Positions 21,490 through 29,244 of a stretch of DNA of 64,000 nucleotides are shown here, one piece after another. Under the pieces are notes generated by a model. It was not told where the DNA came from, searched no databases, and worked only from the letters and a program-made list of their open reading frames with translations. A program made the translations under genes and the position numbers. The DNA is from Salinibacterium sp. ZJ450 (GTDB taxonomy: Bacteria; Actinomycetota; Actinomycetes; Actinomycetales; Microbacteriaceae). Numbering within the stretch: position 1 is the first letter of the stretch; each line of letters begins with the position of its first letter. The stretch is from assembly GCF_011751885.2 (NCBI RefSeq), contig NZ_CP061771.1, positions 2,108,001 through 2,172,000 on the forward strand, read 5' to 3'.

Positions 21490-22835
21490 TGACCGAAACA
21501 GCGGACCTTCTGCAGCAGGCGACATCCCTGCTGTCCGATGCCGTTCGCCTGCCGGTCTCGCCGCTCAGCGACGACGACCTGATGCACGTGACGATGCTCG
21601 CCGAGCAGGCGGGTCGATTCACCGACGCGCTCAGGACGATCGCGGCGGCCGAGGTCACCGAGCGATCCAGGTTCGAACTGGGCGACACCGGGCTCGCGCG
21701 GCGGCTCGGCCACGCGTATCCGCGGCATCTACTTGAGCAAGTCACCCGCGCCTCCGGCGTGCAGATCCAGGAGCGGGTTCGTCTGGGCGCCAAGCTTGCG
21801 CCACGCGTGTCGGCAGACGGGCAACCGATGCCGCCGCTCTACCCTGCTGTCAGCGCGGCGGTGATCGCGGGTGAGGTTGGAGTAGCCGCCGCCGCAAAGA
21901 TCACGGCGACCCTCGACCAGGCCGCCGAGCGGTGCGCTCCCGGAGACGTGGCCACGGCGGAACAGCACCTGGTGACCGAGGCCACCGTGTGGTCGGCCGA
22001 TGCGGTGGCCGGGCAGGCGCGGTTGTGGCGTGATGCGCTGGATCCGGACGGTGCCGCCCCTCGCGAAGACACCGCCGTGCACAAGCGGTCGCTCACCATC
22101 AGCCGCGAGGTCGACGGCCTGGCGACCATGGTGGCAAAGCTGCCGGCCGCGATGCTCGCGGAGATTCGCGCCATCTTCTCCGTCTATGCCTCCCCGAAGA
22201 TCACGCCACGTTTCTTGAACCCCGACGAGGCAGACGCTTCCGACCCGGCTACCGACCCGCGGACGGCTGCGCAGCGCAATGCCGACATCCTGCTGGGGCT
22301 GTTGCGTGTCGGCGCGGCGGCCGACCCGAATCGCCCGCGCTCGCGTCCGGTGGTGGTGGCCACGGTCACCCTGCAAGAGCTGGCCGACGGCGTCGGGGTC
22401 GGCTATCTCGACGACGTCGACGAACCGGTCAGCGCCGCGACAATCGATCAACTTGTCTGCACCGGCGATCTGCGGCTGATGGTGCTGGGTAAGCAGGGCG
22501 AGGCGTTGTGGCTGAGCAAGCCGACCCGACTGTTCACCGATCGACAAAAGCTTGCCCTCGCCGTGCGCGACGGCGGCTGCGTCAACTGCGGCGCACCACC
22601 ATCGTGGACAGACGCGCACCATGTCACCGAGCACCGCAACCACGGGCCCACCGACATCGACAACGGGGTGCTGCTCTGTCCACCGTGTCATCGGCTCCTG
22701 CACAAGGGCGCATTCGACCTGAAGATGGTCGATGGGGTGCCGTACCTCCGAGCAGCCGCCTACATCGATCCCGATCGCACCTGGCGACGCGTCGGTGGGG
22801 CGCGAGTGAATCTGCGGAAGGGCCTGTCGGCCTGA
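21489..22835 (+). CDS. DUF222 / 13E12-repeat HNH endonuclease
   Basis: A 448-residue protein with the DUF222 domain (about residues 20-310; ERSRFELGDTGLARRLG, AAAKITATLDQAAERC) and a C-terminal HNH nuclease: CVNCGAPPSWTDAHHVTEH, then DIDNGVLLCPPCHRLLHKG. The Cys pairs and the H-N-H residues are intact, so it should be active as a metal-dependent nuclease. These proteins occur in many copies in actinobacteria, often at variable sites; they are called 13E12-repeat proteins in mycobacteria and their role is not settled. The ATG at 21489 is chosen over an upstream in-frame one whose peptide looks non-coding. Confidence 0.88.
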   Translation: MTETADLLQQATSLLSDAVRLPVSPLSDDDLMHVTMLAEQAGRFTDALRTIAAAEVTERSRFELGDTGLARRLGHAYPRHLLEQVTRASGVQIQERVRLGAKLAPRVSADGQPMPPLYPAVSAAVIAGEVGVAAAAKITATLDQAAERCAPGDVATAEQHLVTEATVWSADAVAGQARLWRDALDPDGAAPREDTAVHKRSLTISREVDGLATMVAKLPAAMLAEIRAIFSVYASPKITPRFLNPDEADASDPATDPRTAAQRNADILLGLLRVGAAADPNRPRSRPVVVATVTLQELADGVGVGYLDDVDEPVSAATIDQLVCTGDLRLMVLGKQGEALWLSKPTRLFTDRQKLALAVRDGGCVNCGAPPSWTDAHHVTEHRNHGPTDIDNGVLLCPPCHRLLHKGAFDLKMVDGVPYLRAAAYIDPDRTWRRVGGARVNLRKGLSA

Positions 22836-22844
22836 GCTGGCTGG

Positions 22845-23486
22845 CTAGTCGCCGGCCCGCCGTTTCTTCAGAGCTCCAGCCACCGCTGAGGCCATCATGT
22901 AGCCGGCGTACAGGAACAGGGCGCCAGCAATGGTCGGGATGATCCACGACCGGTTCTCGCCGTTGACCGCCTGATTGACGTAACCAATCCACGGAACGCT
23001 GTACCAGACCTTGCCCCGCACCTGCTCGGAAACCACCGGCTCCGCATCTGGGGCACCGTTGTTGTCGCCCTGCGTGGTGAAAGTCTTGCTGCCATCGGAT
23101 GACGACGAGATCGAGATCACCCGGTGGGTGACGACTGCGGGCTTACCGGACTCGATCTGATAGGTGATGGCATCGCCGATTCGAATGTCGCCGGTCTCGA
23201 CCGGGCGCACCACGATCAGGGTGCCAGGCGGGAGGGTCGGCTCCATCGAACTGGTGAGCACGGTCAGCGGCACCGACCCGGTGGCGGCCGGCACCACGAT
23301 GACGGCTGCGGCGAGCGCCAGCACGAGCATGAACAGTCCGCCGCTCAGGCCGAGTCCGAGGTAGTACAGGATTCCGTGGGGCTTCTGCTTCGCTGGCGCG
23401 ACGCTGGCGGAGGCCACGCCACTCGGGGGCGCGGGCGTCGCGGCATCCGGTGTGTCGGTGACGGTCACGGTCAGTTGATTCGTCAT
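22845..23486 (-). CDS. sipW: SipW-type signal peptidase I (Ser-His, ER type)
   Basis: A 213-residue membrane peptidase. A proline/alanine-rich cytoplasmic N-terminus is followed by one helix (residues 47-68), the catalytic motif TSSMEPTLPPG with Ser80, and PAVVTHRVIS in which His121 takes the place of the Lys of ordinary type I peptidases. A second helix and KKRRAGD end the protein. This Ser-His layout is that of Bacillus SipW, which matures TasA. It is the last gene of a five-gene operon whose upstream members carry SipW-style signals. Its ATG overlaps the preceding stop by four bases (ATGA). LepB at 51392-52135 is the housekeeping enzyme. Confidence 0.93.
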   Translation of the reverse strand: MTNQLTVTVTDTPDAATPAPPSGVASASVAPAKQKPHGILYYLGLGLSGGLFMLVLALAAAVIVVPAATGSVPLTVLTSSMEPTLPPGTLIVVRPVETGDIRIGDAITYQIESGKPAVVTHRVISISSSSDGSKTFTTQGDNNGAPDAEPVVSEQVRGKVWYSVPWIGYVNQAVNGENRSWIIPTIAGALFLYAGYMMASAVAGALKKRRAGD

Positions 23487-24433
23487 GCGGCCTCCCCCGT
23501 CACGGCTTGCTCGTCATCCTGTCGGCGGCGACGCCAGGCGAGCAGCCAGAACCCCGCCACCCCGGCAGAGAAGCCGCCGATGAGCATGAAGATGAGCAGC
23601 AGGTTGACGTCGCCGGTGTAGAGGTTGACGAACGCCTGGAGCGGCATCGACGATGCTGGCAACTGCTCGTCCGGCGCGGCCGTGTCGGCATCGGTGGTGG
23701 TGTGGGTGCCGGTGGCGGTGGCGCCGTTGAACGCGCTGACGATGGCACTGTCAGGCGAACTGCTGAGCGGGCTGCCGGTGGTGGTGCCGGTGGAACCCGC
23801 GGGCGGCACCGTTGCAGCCGGTCTCGCTCCATCCGGCATCGCTGGAGCCGGATTCGGCGCTGGCGCCTCCGGCTGACCGATGACCGGAAGCTCGGTGCCA
23901 TCCGGGCCGCAGTCAGTGGCGGCGAATGCCGGATACGCCGGGTCGACGAGCGCGACGCGGATGCTCATCGACGCGGTCGCGCCCTGGCCCGCGGTTCCGG
24001 TCAGGTCGCCGAGGGCGAGTTGGGTGTGGAGGCGACGAGCCTCGCCCGGCTGGAGGATCGGGCCCTCGAGCAGTACCGCGCACGGGTTTGCTGCGCTCAG
24101 TGCCACGACTGGCCTGGCTCCCCCGGCTGTGAGCGTCGTGCTCACCGTGAGCGCGTCGGCGAAGACTGGGTCGGTGGTGACCACGTCGATGAGCGAGAGG
24201 CGCAGGACGCCTGGCGCAGCGAAGGTGTTGCGAACCCACAGGTCCTCGCCGATGACACTGCCCGGAATGAGCGGGTCGGTGAGCTGGAAGAGCGCGCCCG
24301 GGAGAGTGGCGCTGTAGGTAACGCCGTCGCTGGAGACTTCGATGCCGCTAGCGGCATGCGCTGGCGCACTCAGCGCGAGAGAGCTGCCCAGTGCGACCCC
24401 CAGAGTCAACACCGTTAAGGTCAGCGGACGCAC
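23483..24433 (-). CDS. Surface protein with signal peptide and C-terminal membrane anchor
   Basis: A 316-residue protein. A signal peptide ends ALSAPAHAASG (about residue 28); the body (29-180) is beta-rich with features of a small Ig-like or TasA-associated domain (GEDLWVRNTFAAPGVLRLSL); residues about 185-260 are a Pro/Thr/Ser/Ala linker; then DEQLPASSMPLQ, a hydrophobic helix (about 277-299) and RRRRQDDEQ. The LPASS segment only loosely recalls a sortase site, so retention by the helix is more likely. Start is a GTG at 24433 that overlaps the previous gene by 13 bases; the stop overlaps sipW. It is probably the surface anchor of the system. Confidence 0.75.
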   Translation of the reverse strand: MRPLTLTVLTLGVALGSSLALSAPAHAASGIEVSSDGVTYSATLPGALFQLTDPLIPGSVIGEDLWVRNTFAAPGVLRLSLIDVVTTDPVFADALTVSTTLTAGGARPVVALSAANPCAVLLEGPILQPGEARRLHTQLALGDLTGTAGQGATASMSIRVALVDPAYPAFAATDCGPDGTELPVIGQPEAPAPNPAPAMPDGARPAATVPPAGSTGTTTGSPLSSSPDSAIVSAFNGATATGTHTTTDADTAAPDEQLPASSMPLQAFVNLYTGDVNLLLIFMLIGGFSAGVAGFWLLAWRRRRQDDEQAVTGEAA

Positions 24434-25356
24434 GAGAGACCCTTGTTGCCGTCCGGCGCGATGGTGAACTTATCGGTGGCTATCGCCGTGGTGCCCGCGT
24501 ACACCGTGATCACGTACGTACCTGCCGGTGCGCCGCTATTGTCCAGCTGTTGCTTGGTCAACTCGATCGGGGAGGTAACGGTGGGGAGCTCGATCATCGT
24601 GGAGATGCTCGGCGTCGGTCCAGTGACCTTGACGGAGTAGCTCGTGAACCCACTCAGGTGAGGCCACGCCAGATCCAGTCGTTGTCCGTTGTTGTGCGTG
24701 GTGCACACGGTGAGTTGTGGTGGTGTCGGTTGCGGGTCACCAGCATGTGCGGTCCCCGCACTCTGCGTCACGCCGATTGTCGGCGCCGTTGCGGTCCACC
24801 CGGTGCCGGTAGCCGTCAATGACGCCGCGAACGACACCGGCGCCGATTGCCCCCAGTACTGCAGGGCGGTGAAACTGTCGAGTGCGGTCTGCACACACCA
24901 GACTGTCGACTCGTCGGGCCCGATGGGTGTCGTCAAGGTTGGCAGCGACGCCCACGTGGTGCCGGTGAGCCCGTCGGGCAGAACAGCGCAGTTTCCTTGC
25001 CACACCTTCACCGAGACGGCGCTCGCGAGGCCACCCTGCGCGGAGGGGGTGAGGGAAGCGATTCCGGGTACCGATCCGGTGTTGCGCACGGTGATCGAGC
25101 CGGTGATGGTGGTGGTACCGCTGTATCCGGCCGGGTAAACCGTGTCTAGAGCCGTCACCTGCTGCGTGACACCCACTCGTGCGGCAGCCGCTGTGGACGA
25201 CGTGCTGGTCGTCGCCGTCCACAGTGCCCAGGCCGCTCCGGGGCCAGCGAGCACGAGGAATGCGGCGAGCGCGACAGCAATCGCCTTGCGGGAGACGCGA
25301 CGGCCCTGCGGCACGTCGGCGCCAGGTGGGGCGCTTCGTGCTCGAGATCGGAACAT
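24421..25356 (-). CDS. SipW-dependent-type exported protein (311 aa)
   Basis: The protein has a long basic N-terminus (RSRARSAPP, QGRRVSRKAIAVAL), one hydrophobic stretch (about residues 24-43) and the alternate cleavage region GAAWALWTATTST. This Trp-containing sequence just after the helix is typical of SipW-processed proteins rather than ordinary signal peptides. The mature part (about 265 residues) has two Ig-like beta segments (VYPAGYSGTTTITGSITVRN and LAWPHLSGFTSYSVKVTG), four Cys and no anchor. It is third in the operon, 7 bases after the preceding stop. It could be a fibre subunit or adaptor; no family is firmly recognised. Confidence 0.75.
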   Translation of the reverse strand: MFRSRARSAPPGADVPQGRRVSRKAIAVALAAFLVLAGPGAAWALWTATTSTSSTAAAARVGVTQQVTALDTVYPAGYSGTTTITGSITVRNTGSVPGIASLTPSAQGGLASAVSVKVWQGNCAVLPDGLTGTTWASLPTLTTPIGPDESTVWCVQTALDSFTALQYWGQSAPVSFAASLTATGTGWTATAPTIGVTQSAGTAHAGDPQPTPPQLTVCTTHNNGQRLDLAWPHLSGFTSYSVKVTGPTPSISTMIELPTVTSPIELTKQQLDNSGAPAGTYVITVYAGTTAIATDKFTIAPDGNKGLSCVR

Positions 25357-25363
25357 GGTCGGC

Positions 25364-25918
25364 CTACTTCTGGGTCGCCGTCAGGGTGATACCGAAGGCA
25401 GCCGTCTGGCCTTGGACGTCGATGGGCGCGCCGGCATTCAGCAGCACCTCTGCGCACAGAACCCTCGCGCTGTTCGCGGGCAGATCGGCGGCCACAACAG
25501 TGGAGAACCCGGTGAGCGGAGCCGTCACACCCCCGGCGAGGCCGGGATGACAGGCTGCACTCGTAGCGACTGGGGTGAGCCGGAGGGTCATGTGCGACGC
25601 GATCAACGGGGCCGGCGCAGTGACTGCGACAGACGCGGCCAGCGAAGCAGCAACGGTGCCAGTGCTGGTTACCGAGAACGCTTGCGCCGCCGACTGGCCA
25701 GGCAGAAGGTTGGACCACGCCGACGCATTGAGGGTCGGGGTATCGACAGTCAGCGTCATCGACCCGGAAGTAATTGTTCCGGGGCTGACCGTCTCGACGT
25801 CGTTCCACAGGGCGTAGGTTCCGCCGACGGGAATCAGCGCGACGACGACCCCGGTTGCCGCTGCGGCGAGCAGCAGCGTGCGAGTCTTCGGCCGTGAGGG
25901 TACGCGAATGCCCAGCAT
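25364..25918 (-). CDS. SipW-dependent-type exported protein (184 aa)
   Basis: The ATG at 25918 has GGAAGA about 7 bases upstream. The N-terminus MLGIRVPSRPKTRT leads into a hydrophobic helix and then VGGTYALWNDVETVSPGTIT. The TYALWND block followed by a GTITSGSMTL segment is the classical start of TasA/camelysin-like mature proteins. The remaining sequence is beta-rich with two Cys (ACHPGL, VLCAEV) that could form a disulfide. It is second in the operon, between the 174- and 311-residue substrates, and is probably a minor subunit. Confidence 0.8.
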   Translation of the reverse strand: MLGIRVPSRPKTRTLLLAAAATGVVVALIPVGGTYALWNDVETVSPGTITSGSMTLTVDTPTLNASAWSNLLPGQSAAQAFSVTSTGTVAASLAASVAVTAPAPLIASHMTLRLTPVATSAACHPGLAGGVTAPLTGFSTVVAADLPANSARVLCAEVLLNAGAPIDVQGQTAAFGITLTATQK

Positions 25919-26005
25919 GGTGGTCTTCCAATCGTTCGGGTCGATGGAAAGTGGTGGTGCTGGTGTGCCCGCCCGGGTAGAGGCGGGCACACCCGTGGAT
26001 ACGAG

Positions 26006-26530
26006 CTAGACCTGCGAAACAGTGAAGGTCAGTGCACCGAGGTCCAGAACCTCGCTCGTGCTACCCGAGCCCGTCGTGTTCGGATCGAAGGTGACGGTGA
26101 TCACCACGCTCACCACGGTGGATCCCTTCGACACCGGAATGGTGTTGCCCTGGACATACGGGGCGCCGCCGACGGTCATGACGGTGACCGGTGTCACTCC
26201 AGCGATGCCGTTGGTCAGACCCGCGAGGTTGCTCTCCAGTTCAGCTTCGAGGTTGTCTCCCGTCGCGGTGATGTTGAAGCTCGCGGCATACTGGAGAACG
26301 TCGCCTGGCACAGTGCGGAAGTTCGAAATCGTGGCGACGGCGACTGGTGTCGCCGCGTCAGTCACGTCGGTCCACGCGCCGACCGGCGTTGACAGGCTCA
26401 GTTCTCCGGATGTAATCGTTCCGGCGGCGACGGTGGCGTTGTCGTTCCACGTCGCAAACGTGCCTGCGCCACCGAGAAGAAGGGCAATTCCGGCAGCGCC
26501 GGCGATGGATCCCTTGACGAGCTTGTTCAT
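26006..26530 (-). CDS. Alternate-signal-peptide exported protein, TasA-like (174 aa)
   Basis: First gene of the SipW operon. The ATG at 26530 follows AGAGGAC. The signal reads MNKLVKGSIAGAAGIALLLG and then AGTFATWNDNATVAAGTITS; this matches the actinobacterial alternate-signal family handled by SipW-like peptidases. The mature protein (about 140 residues) is Thr/Val-rich, has no Cys, and ends with beta strands (VVSVVITVTF, LGALTFTVSQV). Position, size and composition fit a major fibre or matrix subunit, by analogy with TasA. The fibre role is inference. Confidence 0.82.
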   Translation of the reverse strand: MNKLVKGSIAGAAGIALLLGGAGTFATWNDNATVAAGTITSGELSLSTPVGAWTDVTDAATPVAVATISNFRTVPGDVLQYAASFNITATGDNLEAELESNLAGLTNGIAGVTPVTVMTVGGAPYVQGNTIPVSKGSTVVSVVITVTFDPNTTGSGSTSEVLDLGALTFTVSQV

Positions 26531-26648
26531 TTTGGTGAGTCCTCTCACGACATCATGACGATGTCGGGTCATCGTGGACCCGCTCACGGCGCGCGATGTC
26601 ACTCCCTTGCACGCGCCGGGCAGCGCGATGCAGGGGTCATGACGAAGT

Positions 26649-26691
26649 CCTGATCTCGCCTGCGGGCCGGGTAGCGGCAGGCGAGATCAGG
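26649..26691. repeat. Perfect 15-bp inverted repeat
   Basis: CCTGATCTCGCCTGC (26649-26663) pairs with its exact reverse complement (26677-26691) around a 13-base loop. There is no T-tract after it on either strand. It lies about 120 bases upstream of the first SipW-operon start codon and could be a leader hairpin, a terminator without a U-run, or a relic of a mobile element. Confidence 0.75.
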
Positions 26692-26985
26692 GCTCTTCAG
26701 CTTCGGGTGATTCGGGTTGTAACTTGCACAGGTGGCGGGTAGGCGGTCACCTGGGCTGGGGTTAGCGGGTAGCTGGGTAAATCTTGTGTTCCCCCACATC
26801 CAGAAGAATATTCGTCAGCATGATGGAGGACAAGCGATGTACCCCGTTTTACGAACCCCCAGAGCAGGGGGTACGGCATGAGTCCGCACTATGGAGGACA
26901 TACAGAACGGGCTGTCTAGCCCCGACGATGTGCTTGCATTCACCCGGCGCCTCGGTGATCAGCGAGCCTGTGGGATGGTTCGGGT

Positions 26986-27016
26986 GCGCAGGCGGCGGGT
27001 TACGGGCCGCCTGCGC
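26986..27016. repeat. Perfect 11-bp GC-rich hairpin upstream of glgE
   Basis: GCGCAGGCGGC (26986-26996) pairs with GCCGCCTGCGC (27006-27016) across nine bases. It is followed on the plus strand by GGGGGG rather than T residues, so a classic terminator is not supported; it may shape the glgE leader or end an antisense message. Confidence 0.7.
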
Positions 27017-27091
27017 GGGGGGTGTGACGGAAGACGCAGTGCGATGTGATCGCACAGCGCGGGATGTTTCCCTCACCCCCTGAATCTATTG

Positions 27092-27109
27092 GTCCTCCTT
27101 TTGGAGGAC
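27092..27109. repeat. 7-bp hairpin with TTTT loop overlapping a TGGAGGACA copy
   Basis: GTCCTCC, TTTT, GGAGGAC forms a small perfect hairpin. Its right arm contains the third copy of the TGGAGGACA word that also occurs at 26824 and 26892, all in the same orientation. About 100 bases upstream of the chosen glgE start. Confidence 0.55.
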
Positions 27110-27195
27110 AAGAGGAAGTCTCGCCATCTGTGCACCCAGAACGGGGGTCACGGATGCCGCGGGCGTGCCCCTCGTGCCCGCGTGGTGCAAGACGG

Positions 27196-27211
27196 TACGG
27201 TCAGAGTGTGG
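27196..27211 (+). promoter_or_regulatory. Possible leaderless promoter of glgE
   Basis: TACGGT (27196-27201) matches a TANNNT -10 element and ends six bases before tandem GTG codons at 27208 and 27211. No Shine-Dalgarno precedes them, as expected for a leaderless message. Confidence 0.35.
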
Positions 27212-29244
27212 TGACACCAGAAGATGGCGGCGCAGTTGTTCACGCGGGTTCTGCAGCATCCGATGAGTTCGTGCCGCGAATCGGACGAATACCGATCCGC
27301 CAGCTCGCACCACGCCAACCGGAAGACCGCTGGTCACCGAAGGCGTTCGTCGGAGAGGTCGTGCCTTTCGCCGCCACCGTGTTCCGCGAAGGACATGACG
27401 AGCTCGGCGTGCAACTGCTGCTCACCGCTCCGGACGACACCGAGACGCAGCATCCGATGGTGCTGCGCGTGCGCGGCACCGACCGGTGGCGAGTCGATGT
27501 GCAGCTGGACGCCCCGGGACTCTGGCGATATCGCATCCGGGCATACAGCGACGACTGGGCAACCTGGCGCCACAACGCCGAGATCAAGATTCCCGCCGGC
27601 CAGGATGTCGAGCTGATGTTCACGATGGGTGCGAACCTGCTCAAGCGAGCCGGACGGTCCGCCGTCGTCAAGGACGCTATCGCCGCAATCACCGACACCT
27701 CCCTGAGCACCGCGGAACGACTGAAGGTCGCCGTTGACGCCCGCCTGACCCGCGCCATCCAGTCCCGGCCGCTGGCGAGCCTCGTCACCCTGTCCGAGAC
27801 GGTCGACGTGCGGGTTGAGCCCACCCGCGCCGGTGTCGGCAGCTGGTACGAGTTCTTCCCGCGCAGCGAGGGCGCGAAAAAGCGCCAGGACGGTTCCTGG
27901 CAGAGCGGCACCTTCCGCACCGCGGCACGGAGGCTGCCTGCTATCGCCCGAATGGGTTTCGACGTCGTCTACCTGCCGCCGATCCACCCGATCGGCCACG
28001 CTTTCCGCAAGGGCCCCAACAACTCGCTGACGCCGGGCCCTCACGACCCTGGCTCGCCGTGGGCGATCGGCTCGGCGGAGGGCGGTCACGATGCCATCCA
28101 CCCCGACCTCGGCACGATCGCCGACTTCACGGCGTTCCTGAAGGCGGCGAAGAAGAGCAACCTCGACGTCGCAATCGACCTCGCCCTGCAGTGCTCCCCC
28201 GACCACCCCTGGGTCACCGAGCATCCGGAATGGTTTACGCAACTGCCAGACGGAACGATCGCATACGCCGAGAATCCGCCGAAGAAGTACCAGGACATCT
28301 ATCCGATCAACTTCGACAACGATCCCGAAGGCATCCGCGCCGAGGTGCTGCGCATCGTGCGGTACTGGATCGGCGTCGGGGTGCGCATCTTCCGCGTCGA
28401 CAACCCGCACACCAAGCCGCTCAATTTCTGGGAGTGGCTGCTGAACGAGGTAAACACCGAGTTTCCGGATGTCGTGTTCCTGGCCGAAGCGTTCACCAGG
28501 CCTCCGATGATGCAGTCACTCGCCGGTGCGGGTTTCCAGCAGTCATACACCTACTTCACCTGGCGTAACACCAAACCGGAGTTGGAGACATACTTCACCG
28601 AACTGTCCCAGGAGACAGCGGACTTCCTACGGCCCAACCTGTTCGTCAACACGCCTGACATCCTCACCGAGTACCTGCAATTCGGCGGACGTCCGGCGTA
28701 CAAGGTGCGCGCGGCGCTCGCGGCGACGGCCGCACCGACCTGGGGGGTCTACTCCGGTTACGAGTTGTTTGAGGATGTCGCCAGGCCTGGCTCAGAGGAG
28801 AACATCGACAACGAGAAGTACGAGTACAAGCCGCGTGACTGGGCGAAGGCGGAGAGCCTCGGTGCCTCGCTTGCCCCGTATCTGACCCAGCTGAACAAGA
28901 TCCGCGCGGAACACCCGGCGCTCCGGCAACTGCGCAACCTGCGCGTGCACTGGAGCGACGACGACGCCGTGCTCGTGTACACGAAGTACCTGGCCGGCGC
29001 CCACACCCGCACTCGCCGCGCCGACGGCCTGATCATCGTCGCGAACCTCGACCCGCACTCGGTGCGGGAGACCACCGTGCACCTGGACCTTGCCGAACTG
29101 GGCCTTCCCCTCGATGCCCGCTTCGAGGTGCGCGACCTCATCACCGGTGACCGTTACGACTGGGGCGCCGACAATTACGTGCGACTCGACGCCTTCGTCG
29201 AGCCGGTGCACATCCTGCGAGTCGACTATCCGCGAGGTCTCTGA
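27211..29244 (+). CDS. glgE: Alpha-1,4-glucan:maltose-1-phosphate maltosyltransferase (GH13_3)
   Basis: GlgE adds maltose units from maltose-1-phosphate to the non-reducing end of alpha-glucan. The protein (677 residues from this start) has the N-terminal GlgE domain (GRIPIRQLAPRQPEDRW, ATVFREGHDELGVQL) and a barrel with the nucleophile Asp397 in RVDNPHTKP and acid Glu426 in VVFLAEAFTRP. Both are offset by exactly three from the catalytic Asp394 and Glu423 known in Streptomyces GlgE, which supports a start near 27211. The reading frame extends upstream to 27046, but that peptide is not GlgE-like. Its TGA shares one base with glgB. No treS/pep2 for making the donor is in the window. Confidence 0.95.
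   Translation: MTPEDGGAVVHAGSAASDEFVPRIGRIPIRQLAPRQPEDRWSPKAFVGEVVPFAATVFREGHDELGVQLLLTAPDDTETQHPMVLRVRGTDRWRVDVQLDAPGLWRYRIRAYSDDWATWRHNAEIKIPAGQDVELMFTMGANLLKRAGRSAVVKDAIAAITDTSLSTAERLKVAVDARLTRAIQSRPLASLVTLSETVDVRVEPTRAGVGSWYEFFPRSEGAKKRQDGSWQSGTFRTAARRLPAIARMGFDVVYLPPIHPIGHAFRKGPNNSLTPGPHDPGSPWAIGSAEGGHDAIHPDLGTIADFTAFLKAAKKSNLDVAIDLALQCSPDHPWVTEHPEWFTQLPDGTIAYAENPPKKYQDIYPINFDNDPEGIRAEVLRIVRYWIGVGVRIFRVDNPHTKPLNFWEWLLNEVNTEFPDVVFLAEAFTRPPMMQSLAGAGFQQSYTYFTWRNTKPELETYFTELSQETADFLRPNLFVNTPDILTEYLQFGGRPAYKVRAALAATAAPTWGVYSGYELFEDVARPGSEENIDNEKYEYKPRDWAKAESLGASLAPYLTQLNKIRAEHPALRQLRNLRVHWSDDDAVLVYTKYLAGAHTRTRRADGLIIVANLDPHSVRETTVHLDLAELGLPLDARFEVRDLITGDRYDWGADNYVRLDAFVEPVHILRVDYPRGL

Larger units (their letters stand above)
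26531..27207. other. 677-base intergenic region with several inverted repeats
   Basis: This gap separates the SipW operon from glgE. No convincing gene is seen on either strand. It holds a 7-bp hairpin near the first SipW-operon start (26548-26566), a 15-bp hairpin (26649-26691), an 11-bp hairpin (26986-27016), a 7-bp hairpin with a TTTT loop (27092-27109) and three copies of TGGAGGACA (26824, 26892, 27102). Promoters for both flanking genes should lie here. The repeated motif may be a regulatory binding site. Confidence 0.6.

Noticed and set aside
23483-24433. LPASS in the SipW-operon surface protein as a sortase signal
   Set aside because: It lacks the T-G of LPxTG and no sortase gene is nearby; kept only as a weak possibility.
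26603-26799. A 66-codon minus-strand frame upstream of the SipW operon
   Set aside because: It runs through the 15-bp hairpin and has no ribosome site or plausible protein composition.
27046-27207. N-terminal extension of GlgE from an ATG at 27046
   Set aside because: The peptide is Pro/Arg/Cys-rich and unlike GlgE; catalytic residue numbering supports a start near 27211.
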